Positions 18,625 to 27,042 of a stretch of DNA of 64,000 bases are shown here, in pieces. The position numbers and the translations under genes were made by a program. The notes beneath the pieces are model-generated. The model was not told the origin of the DNA. It searched no databases and worked only from the letters and a program-made list of their open reading frames with translations. Within the stretch, counting starts at the first letter, position 1. Each line of letters starts with the position of its first letter. This DNA is from Bacillota bacterium (GTDB lineage: Bacteria > Bacillota > Clostridia > Christensenellales > Pumilibacteraceae), in assembly GCA_009777485.1 (NCBI GenBank), contig WRLT01000001.1, forward strand, positions 248,001 through 312,000, written 5' to 3'.

Positions 18625-19074
18625 TTAAGAAGCTGTTCCTACTTTTTCAACAGAACTCCATATATCTTTTAATAATACGTCGTTGATGTTTGCTTTTGCC
18701 GCAAACTCTTCGATAGAAGTATATATTTGAACTCCTTCCATAACGTTCCATTCGTAAAAATCAACCATTTCATAATTATCGGTTAATACTCCGTAGTGCT
18801 TGCCTTTGTAATAAAATTCTAATTCGTTATATACCCGCATACATGCAAGAAAATCGCTAAAATCGGGCTTAATCGGCTTGCCTTCGCTAAATAATTGTTT
18901 TGCTTTATTGAAAGATATGAAATTGTAATTCCAATTGATATCATCTGGTTTATCTAAACCCGTTTGTTTCCAGCCGCAATTCTCACAGCGTCCGCTTCCG
19001 TATTTATCAATTAAAAAAGGCTTTGCGCATATAGCGCAATTTGTTGGAATGTTTTTTTCATGCGGATTCTTCAT
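18625..19074 (-). CDS. Cysteine-rich immunity-like protein, paralogue 2
   Basis: A 149-residue protein with an N-terminal zinc ribbon (NCAIC...CENCGW, two CxxC knuckles within about 35 residues) followed by an acidic alpha/beta domain (SFNKAKQLFSEGKPIKPDF, YEWNVMEGVQIY). It is about three-quarters identical to the upstream gene at 19095-19541; differences concentrate in residues about 33-50 and 90-105. Tandem, diverging acidic paralogues directly behind a small toxin-like gene are typical of immunity genes in polymorphic toxin loci. I do not recognise a named family. Read-through hydrolase or binding activity is not evident. Confidence 0.7.
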   Translation of the reverse strand: MKNPHEKNIPTNCAICAKPFLIDKYGSGRCENCGWKQTGLDKPDDINWNYNFISFNKAKQLFSEGKPIKPDFSDFLACMRVYNELEFYYKGKHYGVLTDNYEMVDFYEWNVMEGVQIYTSIEEFAAKANINDVLLKDIWSSVEKVGTAS

Positions 19075-19094
19075 TTTTTTACTCCTAATTTTTA

Positions 19095-19541
19095 TTAAGA
19101 AGCTTCTCCTACTTTTTCAACAGAATCCCAAATGTCTTTTAATAATTCGTCGTTGATGTTTGCTTTTGCCGCAAACTCTTCGATAGAAGCATATATTTGA
19201 ACCCCTTCCATAACGTTCCATTCGTAAAAATGATACTCGCCTTTAATGAATAAAAGCCCATATTGCTTGCCTTTATAAAAAAATTCTAATTCAAAATAGA
19301 CTTTCATACAGTCAAGAAAATCGCTAAAATCGGGCTTAATCGGCTTACCTTCGCTAAATAATTGTTTTGCTTTATTGAAAGAAACAAAATCGCCCCTCAC
19401 AATTTTATCTGGTCTATCGTATACATTATGATGTGTCCAGCCGCAGTAATCACAGCTACCGCCTCCGTATTTATCAATTAAAAAAGGCTTTGTGCATATA
19501 GCGCAATTTGTTGGAATATTTTTTTCATGCGGATTCTTCAT
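19095..19541 (-). CDS. Cysteine-rich immunity-like protein, paralogue 1
   Basis: A 148-residue paralogue of the next gene, with the same zinc ribbon (NCAIC...CDYCGW) and the same C-terminal block (SIEEFAAKANINDELLKDIW). I start it at 19539-19541 (MKNPHEKN), because both paralogues share that N-terminus and AGGAG lies just upstream; a longer frame to 19613 would overlap the toxin-like gene. It follows that gene by 13 bp. A role as cognate immunity protein is inference from order, size, acidity and duplication. Confidence 0.7.
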   Translation of the reverse strand: MKNPHEKNIPTNCAICTKPFLIDKYGGGSCDYCGWTHHNVYDRPDKIVRGDFVSFNKAKQLFSEGKPIKPDFSDFLDCMKVYFELEFFYKGKQYGLLFIKGEYHFYEWNVMEGVQIYASIEEFAAKANINDELLKDIWDSVEKVGEAS

Positions 19542-19554
19542 TTTTTTACTCCTT

Positions 19555-19827
19555 TTAATACCATTCATCGAATATTGTCCATTCGCCGTCGACCCAACCC
19601 CAATCGTGGTCATGCGGCACTTTGGGGTGTTTTGCAGGATAGCCGTGGTCGTTATAATGTCTGCTTTTTATAGGCCATCCGTCTGCATTTGTCCATGTGC
19701 TTGTTTTTAGCTTTCCGTTTTGGTAATAATCATACCGCGTATTCGGGTCTCTCGGCTCGCTAGGTCTTTTGGGCAATTCATCTTCTTTAGTTACTTCTTT
19801 AATTCCGCCGCTATCACCAAATCCCAT
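19555..19827 (-). CDS. Stand-alone toxin-tip-like protein
   Basis: A 90-residue protein with no signal peptide. The core reads TRYDYYQNGKLKTSTWTNAD, then GWPIKSRHYNDHG and HPKVPHDHDWG. The pattern Y-D-x-G, D-H-G-x-P and HPxxPHxH resembles the short C-terminal domains found at the tips of Rhs/WXG-type polymorphic toxins and also free in phage genomes. GGAGG precedes the ATG. It lies between a holin-like gene and two immunity-like genes. Whether it is toxic, a virion-loaded effector or a harmless virion protein is open. Confidence 0.55.
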   Translation of the reverse strand: MGFGDSGGIKEVTKEDELPKRPSEPRDPNTRYDYYQNGKLKTSTWTNADGWPIKSRHYNDHGYPAKHPKVPHDHDWGWVDGEWTIFDEWY

Positions 19828-19873
19828 TATATCATGTCCTCCGTAAAATGTGTAGTGATTTTTTGTTTTTTTA

Positions 19874-19995
19874 CAAAGGCTGTATGCAAAAAATCTGCAT
19901 ACAGCCTTTGCAGCCGTTCTTTTTATTTGGGGCTGTTGTCTTTGTTTTGGTCGTCCGCAGGGGGGTCTGTTTTATCGGAGGTGTTATCTTCTTCG
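19874..19995. repeat. Direct repeat B (holin 3' end plus hairpin)
   Basis: Intact copy of the repeat at 16884-17005. It spans a 14-bp stem hairpin just after the holin stop codon and the acidic tail of the holin-like gene. The hairpin lacks a T-run on the minus strand, so it is not a canonical intrinsic terminator. Confidence 0.9.
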
Positions 19996-20171
19996 TCGCC
20001 GTTTTTAGGCAATTCGACAAAACCAAACAGCACCATCAGCGCGGAAATTGCGGCAATCACTTCGTTCACCACAGGCGCGGGGATTTTTACGCCGAATGCT
20101 TGCAGCAGTATAAGTGCCGCACCCGCCAACGCCGCCCAAAAGCGCGGCGACTTCTTTTTTTGTAAAAACAT
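19923..20171 (-). CDS. Phage holin-like protein
   Basis: An 82-residue protein: a basic N-terminus (MFLQKKKSPR), one hydrophobic helix (residues 11-29), a second hydrophobic stretch (about 37-53) and a strongly acidic tail. Size, topology and sequence (FWAALAGAALILLQAFG...NEVIAAISALMVLFGFV) match the short two-helix holins of Bacillota phages. Holins permeabilise the membrane to release an endolysin, yet no endolysin gene is visible. It follows a long palindromic element by about 45 bp. Confidence 0.78.
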   Translation of the reverse strand: MFLQKKKSPRFWAALAGAALILLQAFGVKIPAPVVNEVIAAISALMVLFGFVELPKNGDEEDNTSDKTDPPADDQNKDNSPK

Positions 20172-20214
20172 AGTTTTTTCTCCTTTAATTTTTTTTCAAT
20201 ACGATGAATTTCGG

Positions 20215-20393
20215 GAACGCTGCATTAGGTACATTGCTATTTTGCACGGATAGTTTTTGAGGAAATTTGCAGTTTTTTTTAGCCAAAATCGTAGCAGGGC
20301 TACGTTAAAAGGCTAAAAAAAGCTGTGAATTTGCCAAAAAATACCGTGCAAAATAGCAAAGCACGAAGTGCGGTGAACCTAATTCAGCGTTTC
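20215..20393. repeat. Long palindromic element P1
   Basis: A 179-bp imperfect inverted repeat between two virion genes. Outer arms GAACGCTGCATTAGGT / ACCTAATTCAGCGTTTC, middle arms TTGCTATTTTGCACGG / CCGTGCAAAATAGCAA, inner arms TTTTTTTAGCC / GGCTAAAAAAA, and a central hairpin CGTAGCAGGGCTACG. One side has a 14-nt extra segment. A second element with a similar centre but unrelated outer arms is at 24891-25050. Confidence 0.85.
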
Positions 20394-20397
20394 TTAT

Positions 20398-21339
20398 CTA
20401 GCGGGTGTAGCGGTCGTACAGTTTGTAGAAGTAGTAGTCGCTTACGTTGTCGCGGAATACGGGGTTTTCCATAACTTGCTTTCTTGCGTCCGCGCCGTTC
20501 ATGGAGTCTAAAACCTCTACCATTTTTTTATAAATTGCTTCGTCTTTGTTGGTTTGCCCCGCCGTGAGGTTATTTTCCTTAGCGCGGTTATCAAGCTCTT
20601 TGCCGTAAATAGACGCCTCCTTATCCATTTTGTCCACCGACGCGCTATGCTCCTTTTCGGAAAGCGTGTTGTTGTATTTAATGGCTTCGGTCTTGCGCTT
20701 ATCCTGCTCTTCTTTTAAGGTGTTAATTTGCTGAGTAAGCTTGGCGGCGTAGCTGATGTTAAAATTGTTAAGCGCGGTTTCACGCTTATGCGTTAAGCCT
20801 TCTATTTCGTTATCCAGCTTATTGATAGCGTCTATAAACGCGGCGTTTATCCGTGTGGATTCGGCCGCCTTAGCATCGGCTAGCTGCGCTTGCTTATTTA
20901 CCGCGATGCTGGAACGCGCTAAGCCGCGCTTTAACGTATCGTCGTTTACCGCTTTTTTGGCCGAATCGTATGCAGACGCAAGCGCGGCGTTTTTGTCTTT
21001 CGCGGCTTGGTTTGCGGTTTCCTTTTCGGCGGAAAGCTTGTCGTTTAGCAGTTCGATTTCGCGCTCGATTGCGTTTACGGAATTTAGCTTATAATCGGCT
21101 AAATTGCTTTGCGCCGCACGCTCTAAATCCTCCGCGCTTTTTTCCTCTACCGCTAAACGCTGATATTGCGGAAGCTCGCCTAAATCGGGGCGGTCGGGCA
21201 GCGATTGCGGTTTGTTTAGTTCGTTGATAAACGCCGCTAAATCTTCAAGCCCGTTTTGCATATCTTCGTCTTGCTTCTTTCGGTTGGTAACCGAACCTAC
21301 TGCTTCGGACAACAGTCCGAAAAAATCTTTACTTGCCAT
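20398..21339 (-). CDS. Coiled-coil virion-associated protein
   Basis: A 313-residue, highly charged protein. Residues about 65-270 are almost continuous heptad-like helix (Ala, Lys, Glu, Asn rich; segments such as EIELLNDKLSAEKETANQAA), ending in an aromatic tail (DNVSDYYFYKLYDRYTR). It lies between small holin-like genes in a late phage operon and could be an internal virion or ejection protein. No specific family is recognised. It is too short and lies in the wrong place for a tape measure. Confidence 0.65.
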   Translation of the reverse strand: MASKDFFGLLSEAVGSVTNRKKQDEDMQNGLEDLAAFINELNKPQSLPDRPDLGELPQYQRLAVEEKSAEDLERAAQSNLADYKLNSVNAIEREIELLNDKLSAEKETANQAAKDKNAALASAYDSAKKAVNDDTLKRGLARSSIAVNKQAQLADAKAAESTRINAAFIDAINKLDNEIEGLTHKRETALNNFNISYAAKLTQQINTLKEEQDKRKTEAIKYNNTLSEKEHSASVDKMDKEASIYGKELDNRAKENNLTAGQTNKDEAIYKKMVEVLDSMNGADARKQVMENPVFRDNVSDYYFYKLYDRYTR

Positions 21340-21397
21340 AAATTATTTCTCCTTTATATTGCTAGACAGCTTAATCTGTCCGCATAATTTACTTTTT

Positions 21398-21646
21398 CTA
21401 GCTACCTATTGTCTTTACTTCTAATTCGTTGCCCAGCAGCGAAATAGACAGGCTTGCGGTTTCGGTGTAATCGTCGGCGTAGCTTACAATTTCGCCCTTG
21501 CTTACCGCGCGGCTGCCGCGCCGCATTCTGCGTTTTACAATCGCGCCGTCTGTATCGATAAAAAACTCTATCGCGCCGCCGTCGCGCTCTACCGCGCCCG
21601 TAAGCCTTCCCTCACCTACCAGCAGCATACTTTTACTAAATCTCAT
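21398..21646 (-). CDS. Small phage late protein
   Basis: An 82-residue, beta-rich soluble protein (GEGRLTGAVERDGGAIEFFI, then YTETASLSISLLGNELEV). Its ATG overlaps the stop of the preceding holin-like gene (ATGA), so translation is coupled. No family recognised; it is kept because of the overlap and its position within a compact operon. Confidence 0.6.
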   Translation of the reverse strand: MRFSKSMLLVGEGRLTGAVERDGGAIEFFIDTDGAIVKRRMRRGSRAVSKGEIVSYADDYTETASLSISLLGNELEVKTIGS

Positions 21647-21966
21647 ATCGCCGCTCCTTCACGAATAGGCTCTGCAATAGCCAGCCGTAATTTTTTTACG
21701 CGCACCGTTTTTTTAGCCGAATCGGATTTTTCTTTTTCGGGCGCGGGCTTTTCCGCCGCGCGGGCACTAACAAACGTAAGTATTTTATCGGTGTTTTCTT
21801 TTATTTGCTCTACTTGGGTTAAGCGTGTTGCCAAATCCTGAATAAGTGCTGTGTAGCGTTGCTCGCGTTTTTTAGAATCCTTGATTAAATAAAACAATAA
21901 GCCGCACGCAACCGCTGCCCAACAGCCGTTGCTTACTACAATACGTACAATATCTTCCCACCACAT
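21643..21966 (-). CDS. BhlA/UviB-type holin-like protein
   Basis: A 107-residue protein: one N-terminal helix (VSNGCWAAVACGLLFYLIKD), then KKREQRY and a coiled coil (TALIQDLATRLTQVEQIKEN), then a basic tail. The GxWAxxxxxLxxYxxKDSxKRExxY pattern is that of BhlA/UviB bacteriocin- or phage-associated holins. I start at the ATG at 21966 because GGAGG lies 7 nt before it; a GTG three codons upstream is possible. It is the second holin-like gene in this block. Confidence 0.75.
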   Translation of the reverse strand: MWWEDIVRIVVSNGCWAAVACGLLFYLIKDSKKREQRYTALIQDLATRLTQVEQIKENTDKILTFVSARAAEKPAPEKEKSDSAKKTVRVKKLRLAIAEPIREGAAI

Positions 21967-22062
21967 GTTTCTCACCTCCTTTTTAAAATTGAATAAAATT
22001 ATTTTTGTATTTTACGGGTTAAAATTTAAAAAACACTGCAAAAAAGTTATTTCAGCGTTTCC

Positions 22063-23874
22063 TTAATAATCTAAAATTGTAATGGTTTTTTTTCTGGGGC
22101 GCGCTTGAATTTGGTCTAAGCCGATTGCCGTAGCAGAAAGATTTTGCCCCGCAACAAAATGCGGATGAAATAAATCGCTGCGGTAGGGCTCGATTGCGTA
22201 CTCTTCTAACGTGCCGTTTTCGCGGCGCACTAGCAGTAATTCGCCTACGCGCGCGACTTCGGCAACCGTATTAGCATCGTCTATCGGAACTCTTCTAACG
22301 CGGCTTGCATCGCGTATAAAATAAAACAAATTGCGCTCAAACGGATTGATTACAAGATAATATTCGCCAAATATCTTAACCTGTGAGTTTGTTACATGTT
22401 GATACGCCAAATCGGAATACGGCGAGTACACATACGAAAAGGCAGGCTGCTCCGGCTTAAAAAAATGTATACTGCCGTCGAAAGCATCGCCGATTGAAAT
22501 AGGCGCGTGCAATGTACGGAATGTTTGCAGCGCCGCAGCTACAGAACTTGCACCGCCGGAGTTGAAAGCATCGCCGAAGCAGTAAGTAGCCGTATCGGTT
22601 AACAGCGTGCATAAATAGCGGTTTCTGAATATTCTGCGCGGAACTTCATTGATAGTACTGTGTAGCGAATTTTGCGTTACCGATGCGTTAGCCGTCCAAT
22701 GCTGCGCATGCGTACCGCAAGAACGCAAAATAACGTATTGATTGTTGCGCTTTACTATCGCACAGGTTAAGTCGGCAGACGCGCCGTCAAACGCAAAGCC
22801 GCCGATATGCACAACGCCTTCCTCTGGTGTATAGCGGTACGCGTCAAAGCTGTTTGCTCCGATTAAAACAATTTCGTTTTTTTCGGGCAAATGCGCGGCG
22901 CGCCCTTGCGTTTCCAAGCGCGCTAACGTAGAAAGCCGCCCGCTTTTTTCGCCGATTAAAAACAGCTCTTTATCCGAAACGAACGCAGCGCACGTAAACG
23001 AAGGGTCGGTAATCAGCTTTAAATCGCGGTCGTAATTAATGAGTATCGGCTCGCTGCATTTAATTACGCGCCACGGAGCGTTTAAAATTTGTACTTGTGT
23101 AAACTGCTGCGCACCTTGCGCGGCAGAACCGCACGAATATAGGGGCTGTTCCTCGCCTACGGTTTGCTCGCCTGATACGCTTTTAGAAATAACGTATGAA
23201 CGCCGCTTAAACGAATTAACCGCAACACGCAAAAAAGGTGTATTCTGTAAAAATAATACCGCGTCCCGTGCCTCGCTAGGCACTTCCAAGGTTAGCCTTA
23301 AACCGCCCGAAATATAAGCCTTCCCAACCGAAACGGGCTTATCGGTGTTGTGTACCGTGTCGGTGATACCGTAATTTCCGTTTACGTTGCATTCGCCCCA
23401 TTGCGCATCTAACCAAGAAAGCATAAAAGACTTTGCGCCTAAAAGCCCTAGCACTAAGGGATTATTGTCAGAGGCAATTAAGCTGCAACCTTGCAGCGAT
23501 ACCTCTAAAAATACCTGCGCGGTAACGGTAAGCTCTTGTGAGGCGGTTTTGGTGTACGGTTTAATTTCGGCATAATTTACTTGTGTTGTCCCGTTGCTTA
23601 ACCCAAACCCGATAATCGTTTGCCCCGCTAAATCTGATTTTGATAATACAACCGAATACGTTGCGGTTAAAGGCCCGCGCGCATGGTTTGTATTAGTCGA
23701 TGTCCGTTGGGTTTCAAACTCTACTACCTCCGTGTCGGTATGAATACGTACGTAACGCGCATACGGGCTCGCGTCGCCCAACATGTGGGGCGCAGAAACG
23801 GTAACGCTGTTTTTTACGGTTTTTTTAACGCCCGCGCGAACCGAAAAGCTAAACGTATTATGAATTTCTTGCAT
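22063..23874 (-). CDS. Large phage virion (tail/propeller-like) protein
   Basis: A 603-residue, beta-rich protein with no signal peptide. The N-terminal 250 residues look like stacked beta-sandwich domains; from about residue 260 there are repeated short blade-like segments (FVSDKELFLIGEK, EIVLIGANSFDAYRY, NQYVILRSCG) that suggest a propeller. It starts 2 bp after the 318-residue gene. In phages of this gene order, proteins here form the tail tip or receptor-binding apparatus. That role is inferred from position only. Confidence 0.65.
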   Translation of the reverse strand: MQEIHNTFSFSVRAGVKKTVKNSVTVSAPHMLGDASPYARYVRIHTDTEVVEFETQRTSTNTNHARGPLTATYSVVLSKSDLAGQTIIGFGLSNGTTQVNYAEIKPYTKTASQELTVTAQVFLEVSLQGCSLIASDNNPLVLGLLGAKSFMLSWLDAQWGECNVNGNYGITDTVHNTDKPVSVGKAYISGGLRLTLEVPSEARDAVLFLQNTPFLRVAVNSFKRRSYVISKSVSGEQTVGEEQPLYSCGSAAQGAQQFTQVQILNAPWRVIKCSEPILINYDRDLKLITDPSFTCAAFVSDKELFLIGEKSGRLSTLARLETQGRAAHLPEKNEIVLIGANSFDAYRYTPEEGVVHIGGFAFDGASADLTCAIVKRNNQYVILRSCGTHAQHWTANASVTQNSLHSTINEVPRRIFRNRYLCTLLTDTATYCFGDAFNSGGASSVAAALQTFRTLHAPISIGDAFDGSIHFFKPEQPAFSYVYSPYSDLAYQHVTNSQVKIFGEYYLVINPFERNLFYFIRDASRVRRVPIDDANTVAEVARVGELLLVRRENGTLEEYAIEPYRSDLFHPHFVAGQNLSATAIGLDQIQARPRKKTITILDY

Positions 23875-23876
23875 GA

Positions 23877-24833
23877 TTATAAGTCCTCCAAAAATGCGGT
23901 AATATTTCCTATAAACGTGTCAGAATTCCGCACGGATTCTTCTGTGCCGAAACGCGCAAAGATTTTTCTGCCGTCGGATATAAGCAAAATAGGATGCTCC
24001 GTATTTTTTACAAACGCTGCACGGCTTACCGTGCCCTCGTGCTGCAACCGCTCCTCCGCGCCGAATATATCCAAGTTATAATCCAGCTCATATAAAAAAA
24101 CGCCGCCGCCGCGCACAAGGGCTGCCAGCAAACCCTCGCCCGTGTTCATAACCGCTGCCGATTCTGCGCCGCTGCCGATGCGCGTGCGGCGTTCTCCGCC
24201 TTGCGCACTATAATGCGTAATCCAGCAATTGTCGGAAAAGTCGGAATACGCCGCAAAAAATCCGCCCGCGCCGTCTGCACAAATATCCGCCGATGCGCCG
24301 CGTCCCATAGAAGTATGCCGTATAACCTCTCCCGCTCTAAAAACTTGCAGCTGTAAATCGCCGTTTATGCCGCGCAGTACCCCGCAATCGCCGTTGGATT
24401 CATCGGCGGCGAAATCGTCGCGCATGCGCATAAGCGATGCGTTTTCGCCAATCAGCGCGGCGGAAATTCCCGTTAGAAAACCGTAAAATCCGTTTTCGGC
24501 GCGCAATAAAATCTGCCCGTTATCGGCAACACGCACCGAAACGCACAGCACGCGCTCAAAAACTCCTGCATCGCTAAAATCTATAAAGCCCGCTTTAATG
24601 CCGCCTATGTACACCGATATTCTGCCCGCCGTTCTAACCTCTGCCGAAATGCACAGTACCGCCGTAAGCGTGCCTGTTCCTTCCAGCGCGGCAAAATGAT
24701 AATCGTTTGCCGCTATAAGCGGAAAATCGGGATATACCGACAAGCTTGTATTTTTAAGCCTTGCCTGCCGTTTAGGGCTTAACGCGGCCTCTACCTCTTC
24801 TAACCGAAGATAGGCTAATTTTCCGTAATCCAT
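23877..24833 (-). CDS. Phage virion protein, hypothetical
   Basis: A 318-residue beta-rich protein with Gly-rich turns (GRISVYIGGIKAGFIDF) and propeller-like segments in the C-terminal half (GGFFAAYSDFSDNCWITHY, EGLLAALVRGGGVFLYELDY, HPILLISDGRKIFARF). It resembles its neighbours at 22063 and 25055 in style, so the three may be related virion proteins. It lies directly after the second long palindrome. No specific family. Confidence 0.6.
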   Translation of the reverse strand: MDYGKLAYLRLEEVEAALSPKRQARLKNTSLSVYPDFPLIAANDYHFAALEGTGTLTAVLCISAEVRTAGRISVYIGGIKAGFIDFSDAGVFERVLCVSVRVADNGQILLRAENGFYGFLTGISAALIGENASLMRMRDDFAADESNGDCGVLRGINGDLQLQVFRAGEVIRHTSMGRGASADICADGAGGFFAAYSDFSDNCWITHYSAQGGERRTRIGSGAESAAVMNTGEGLLAALVRGGGVFLYELDYNLDIFGAEERLQHEGTVSRAAFVKNTEHPILLISDGRKIFARFGTEESVRNSDTFIGNITAFLEDL

Positions 24834-24890
24834 AATTTTGCAACCTCAATTTCCTGTAAAAATCTGTCGTCTTCTGTCCGCAATCCCTAA

Positions 24891-25050
24891 TCCCTGTTAT
24901 TTGGAATTTTAATAGCAGATTTTTGAGAAATTTTTGTGTTTTGTCAAGCGGTTTCGACAACGCCGTAGCAGCGCTACGGCTAGGAGAATTAGCGCAAGAC
25001 AAGCGCAAAAAGAGCCAAAAAGATGCTATTAAAATTTCAAATAACAGGGA
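24891..25050. repeat. Long palindromic element P2
   Basis: A 160-bp inverted repeat starting 4 bp after the stop of the 461-residue gene. Outer arms TCCCTGTTATTTGGAATTTT / AAAATTTCAAATAACAGGGA followed by AATAGCA / TGCTATT, imperfect middle arms, and a central hairpin GCCGTAGCAGCGCTACGGC. The TTTTTGAG(G)AAATTT arm segment and the CGTAGC..CTACG centre are shared with element P1; the outer arms are not. Confidence 0.85.
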
Positions 25051-25054
25051 TAAA

Positions 25055-26440
25055 TTAACTGCTGAATATAACCGTAGGGCGCGTTAGCCGTGCTTTTGCG
25101 GTGTGCGCGGTAAGCGTTACGCCGATTTTACGGCCGCGTACATTTGCGCGAACCTTAGTAATGCCTGCCTCAGGTAAAACAAAAAACTCTCTTTTGGTGT
25201 TTTCGCTTTCTACCGTTAAAGTAAAAGCGTCGTCGGATTCTATGTACAATTCGCGCACGGTTTTGATACGCTCCGTGCCTAAATCGCTTAGACCGCTTGT
25301 CCATTTTTTAACCGTAGGTTCGCCGAAAACATGGCCGCACCGCGACAATAGTGCCGTGCGTCCGTCTGCTGTTACCGCTATCAGCCGCTCGTCTTTGGAG
25401 GCAAACGCCGTAACGGACGCGCCCTTTAAAATACTGTACGCGCCGTTTTTAAGGTCGTAGACCAGTACCGCATTATTTTGCTCTTCCGCTGCGCTGTCGG
25501 ATTCGTCAAACGCGGCGCGAAAGCTGAGATAATATTTTCCTTCGTGAAATACGCCCGCAGCGGCAGCACTCGGCAATACCAACGGCGAAACCGCCGATAA
25601 GATTTTGCGGGTGCTTAATCCGTCAAAGCGGTAAATTCCGTCTGAGGCTAAAAACAACACGCAGTCGCCGCACAACGCAACGCTGCGCGCGTAAATTTTT
25701 CCGCTGCTTACAAACAAATTTCCTACAAAAAAATCGCTTTGGTCGGCAAACGCCGAAAGGCGCGAAATGCCGTAATCGCGAAAAATGTAGATATAGTTTA
25801 GGTAGCTGATTACCTTATTCAGCTTGCCGCGTTCGTCAAGCATCTGAATAAATCCGCCCTTATCCAGCTCTAAATCCCAGTTGGTGGGGTCTAGGTCGCT
25901 AGAAAACCAAACCGCGTTCCGCTCGCCCGCTACGGTGCAAAACATTCGCTCGTAGTGCATCGCCATAGACGTAATCAGCGGCGAATCGGGAACGGTGTAA
26001 GGGGTGGATTTTCCGTCCCAAACCGCCATTGCGTCCGTTTCGCTGGTTAGCAATATAACATCATCGCCGTACAAGCGGTAAGTAACGGCTTGCGGAACAC
26101 TGGTAAACGAAATACCGCTAAGCTCGTGCTCTGTACCGCCGCGCAAATAATAAACCTTGCCGTATATGTCCGAAAACATAATGATTTCTTCATCTGCCGC
26201 AGTGTCAAAATCGTGCCGTTTAAACGTCCAGATGTTGGTTATAGCACGCGCAGAAAGCGGTTCGGCTTCTAAGCCGTAGCCTTCGGTAAGCGCGCCTGCG
26301 GAAAAATCAAAATTATATATGCGTTTGGCAACCGACAGCGGCAAAACGCTTTCGTCTAAGCTTGCGTTCATGCCGCCGCCAAAAGTGGTTACCGAAATTT
26401 TTCTGCGCGACGACGAAGGCGTTTTAATATAATTAGGCAT
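25055..26440 (-). CDS. P22 gp10-like tail accessory / head-completion protein
   Basis: A 461-residue protein. The N-terminus (KISVTTFGGGMNASLDESVL, then AKRIYNFDFSAGALTEGYG) and repeated blade segments (YYLRGGTEHEL, WDGKSTPYTVP, VLFLASDGIYRFDGL) are characteristic of beta-propeller phage proteins that seal the portal or join tail to head in short-tailed phages. It follows the connector genes, as gp10 does in P22-type gene order. Confidence is good for a structural propeller, moderate for the exact role. Confidence 0.72.
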   Translation of the reverse strand: MPNYIKTPSSSRRKISVTTFGGGMNASLDESVLPLSVAKRIYNFDFSAGALTEGYGLEAEPLSARAITNIWTFKRHDFDTAADEEIIMFSDIYGKVYYLRGGTEHELSGISFTSVPQAVTYRLYGDDVILLTSETDAMAVWDGKSTPYTVPDSPLITSMAMHYERMFCTVAGERNAVWFSSDLDPTNWDLELDKGGFIQMLDERGKLNKVISYLNYIYIFRDYGISRLSAFADQSDFFVGNLFVSSGKIYARSVALCGDCVLFLASDGIYRFDGLSTRKILSAVSPLVLPSAAAAGVFHEGKYYLSFRAAFDESDSAAEEQNNAVLVYDLKNGAYSILKGASVTAFASKDERLIAVTADGRTALLSRCGHVFGEPTVKKWTSGLSDLGTERIKTVRELYIESDDAFTLTVESENTKREFFVLPEAGITKVRANVRGRKIGVTLTAHTAKARLTRPTVIFSS

Positions 26441-26467
26441 TTTAAACCTCCTAAGTTTTTTCCTTTT

Positions 26468-27037
26468 TTAAAGCCAACGGCGGCGTGCCACGCATGATTC
26501 GCGCCTACGAACAGCTGCGGCAACCATAGCGTCTTTATACCTTTTATCCCAAAGCGCGGCATCGTCGGTTTGGCCCGTGCGTATGCAGTATTCGGCCGCA
26601 ACCCCGTAGCCCGCGTTGCGCGCGTTCACCTTGCCGTTTGCGTACGCAAGTGCGGCATCGGGGTTTTCGGTATTGGGTAAAAATGCGTACGTTACCTCAA
26701 AAATCCCGTCCGAAAAAACGTGCGCTCCGTCATAATCACTGCTAAACAATACGGCGCGGCCTGCTTTTTTAACGGAAATAATCTCTACTAAATCCTTTGA
26801 GATATCGGCATAGGGTATTTTACCGTTGCGCGCGGCAACATTTGCTGTGCGCGTCAAGGGAACAAATTCGGCAGCAATTTCTAAAAGCACCGCCCGCGCG
26901 CACGAAAGCAGTAGCTTATATTCGCGCTCGTCCGACGCGTTTAACCCGCTAAGCGGGGTTTTTTCGGTCAGAACCTGCGCAACGGCGTCAAGCCCTAGCG
27001 ATTCTGCCGCAAATTTCACACAATCATGTACCGTCAT
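26468..27037 (-). CDS. Phage head-tail connector/adaptor-like protein
   Basis: A 189-residue protein located between the 113-residue gene and the gp10-like gene. It has a helical N-terminal half (EYKLLLSCARAVLLEIAAEF) and a beta segment (GIFEVTYAFLP), then helices, and an Arg-rich tail. Size, helical content and place match head-completion adaptors that bind the portal ring (gp4/gp6-type). It starts 5 bp after the preceding gene. Confidence 0.6.
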   Translation of the reverse strand: MTVHDCVKFAAESLGLDAVAQVLTEKTPLSGLNASDEREYKLLLSCARAVLLEIAAEFVPLTRTANVAARNGKIPYADISKDLVEIISVKKAGRAVLFSSDYDGAHVFSDGIFEVTYAFLPNTENPDAALAYANGKVNARNAGYGVAAEYCIRTGQTDDAALWDKRYKDAMVAAAVRRRESCVARRRWL

Positions 27038-27042
27038 TTTAA

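Noticed and set aside
20398-21339. The coiled-coil protein as a tail tape measure
   Set aside because: At 313 residues, without membrane segments and placed among holin-like genes in a short-tailed-phage layout, it does not fit.
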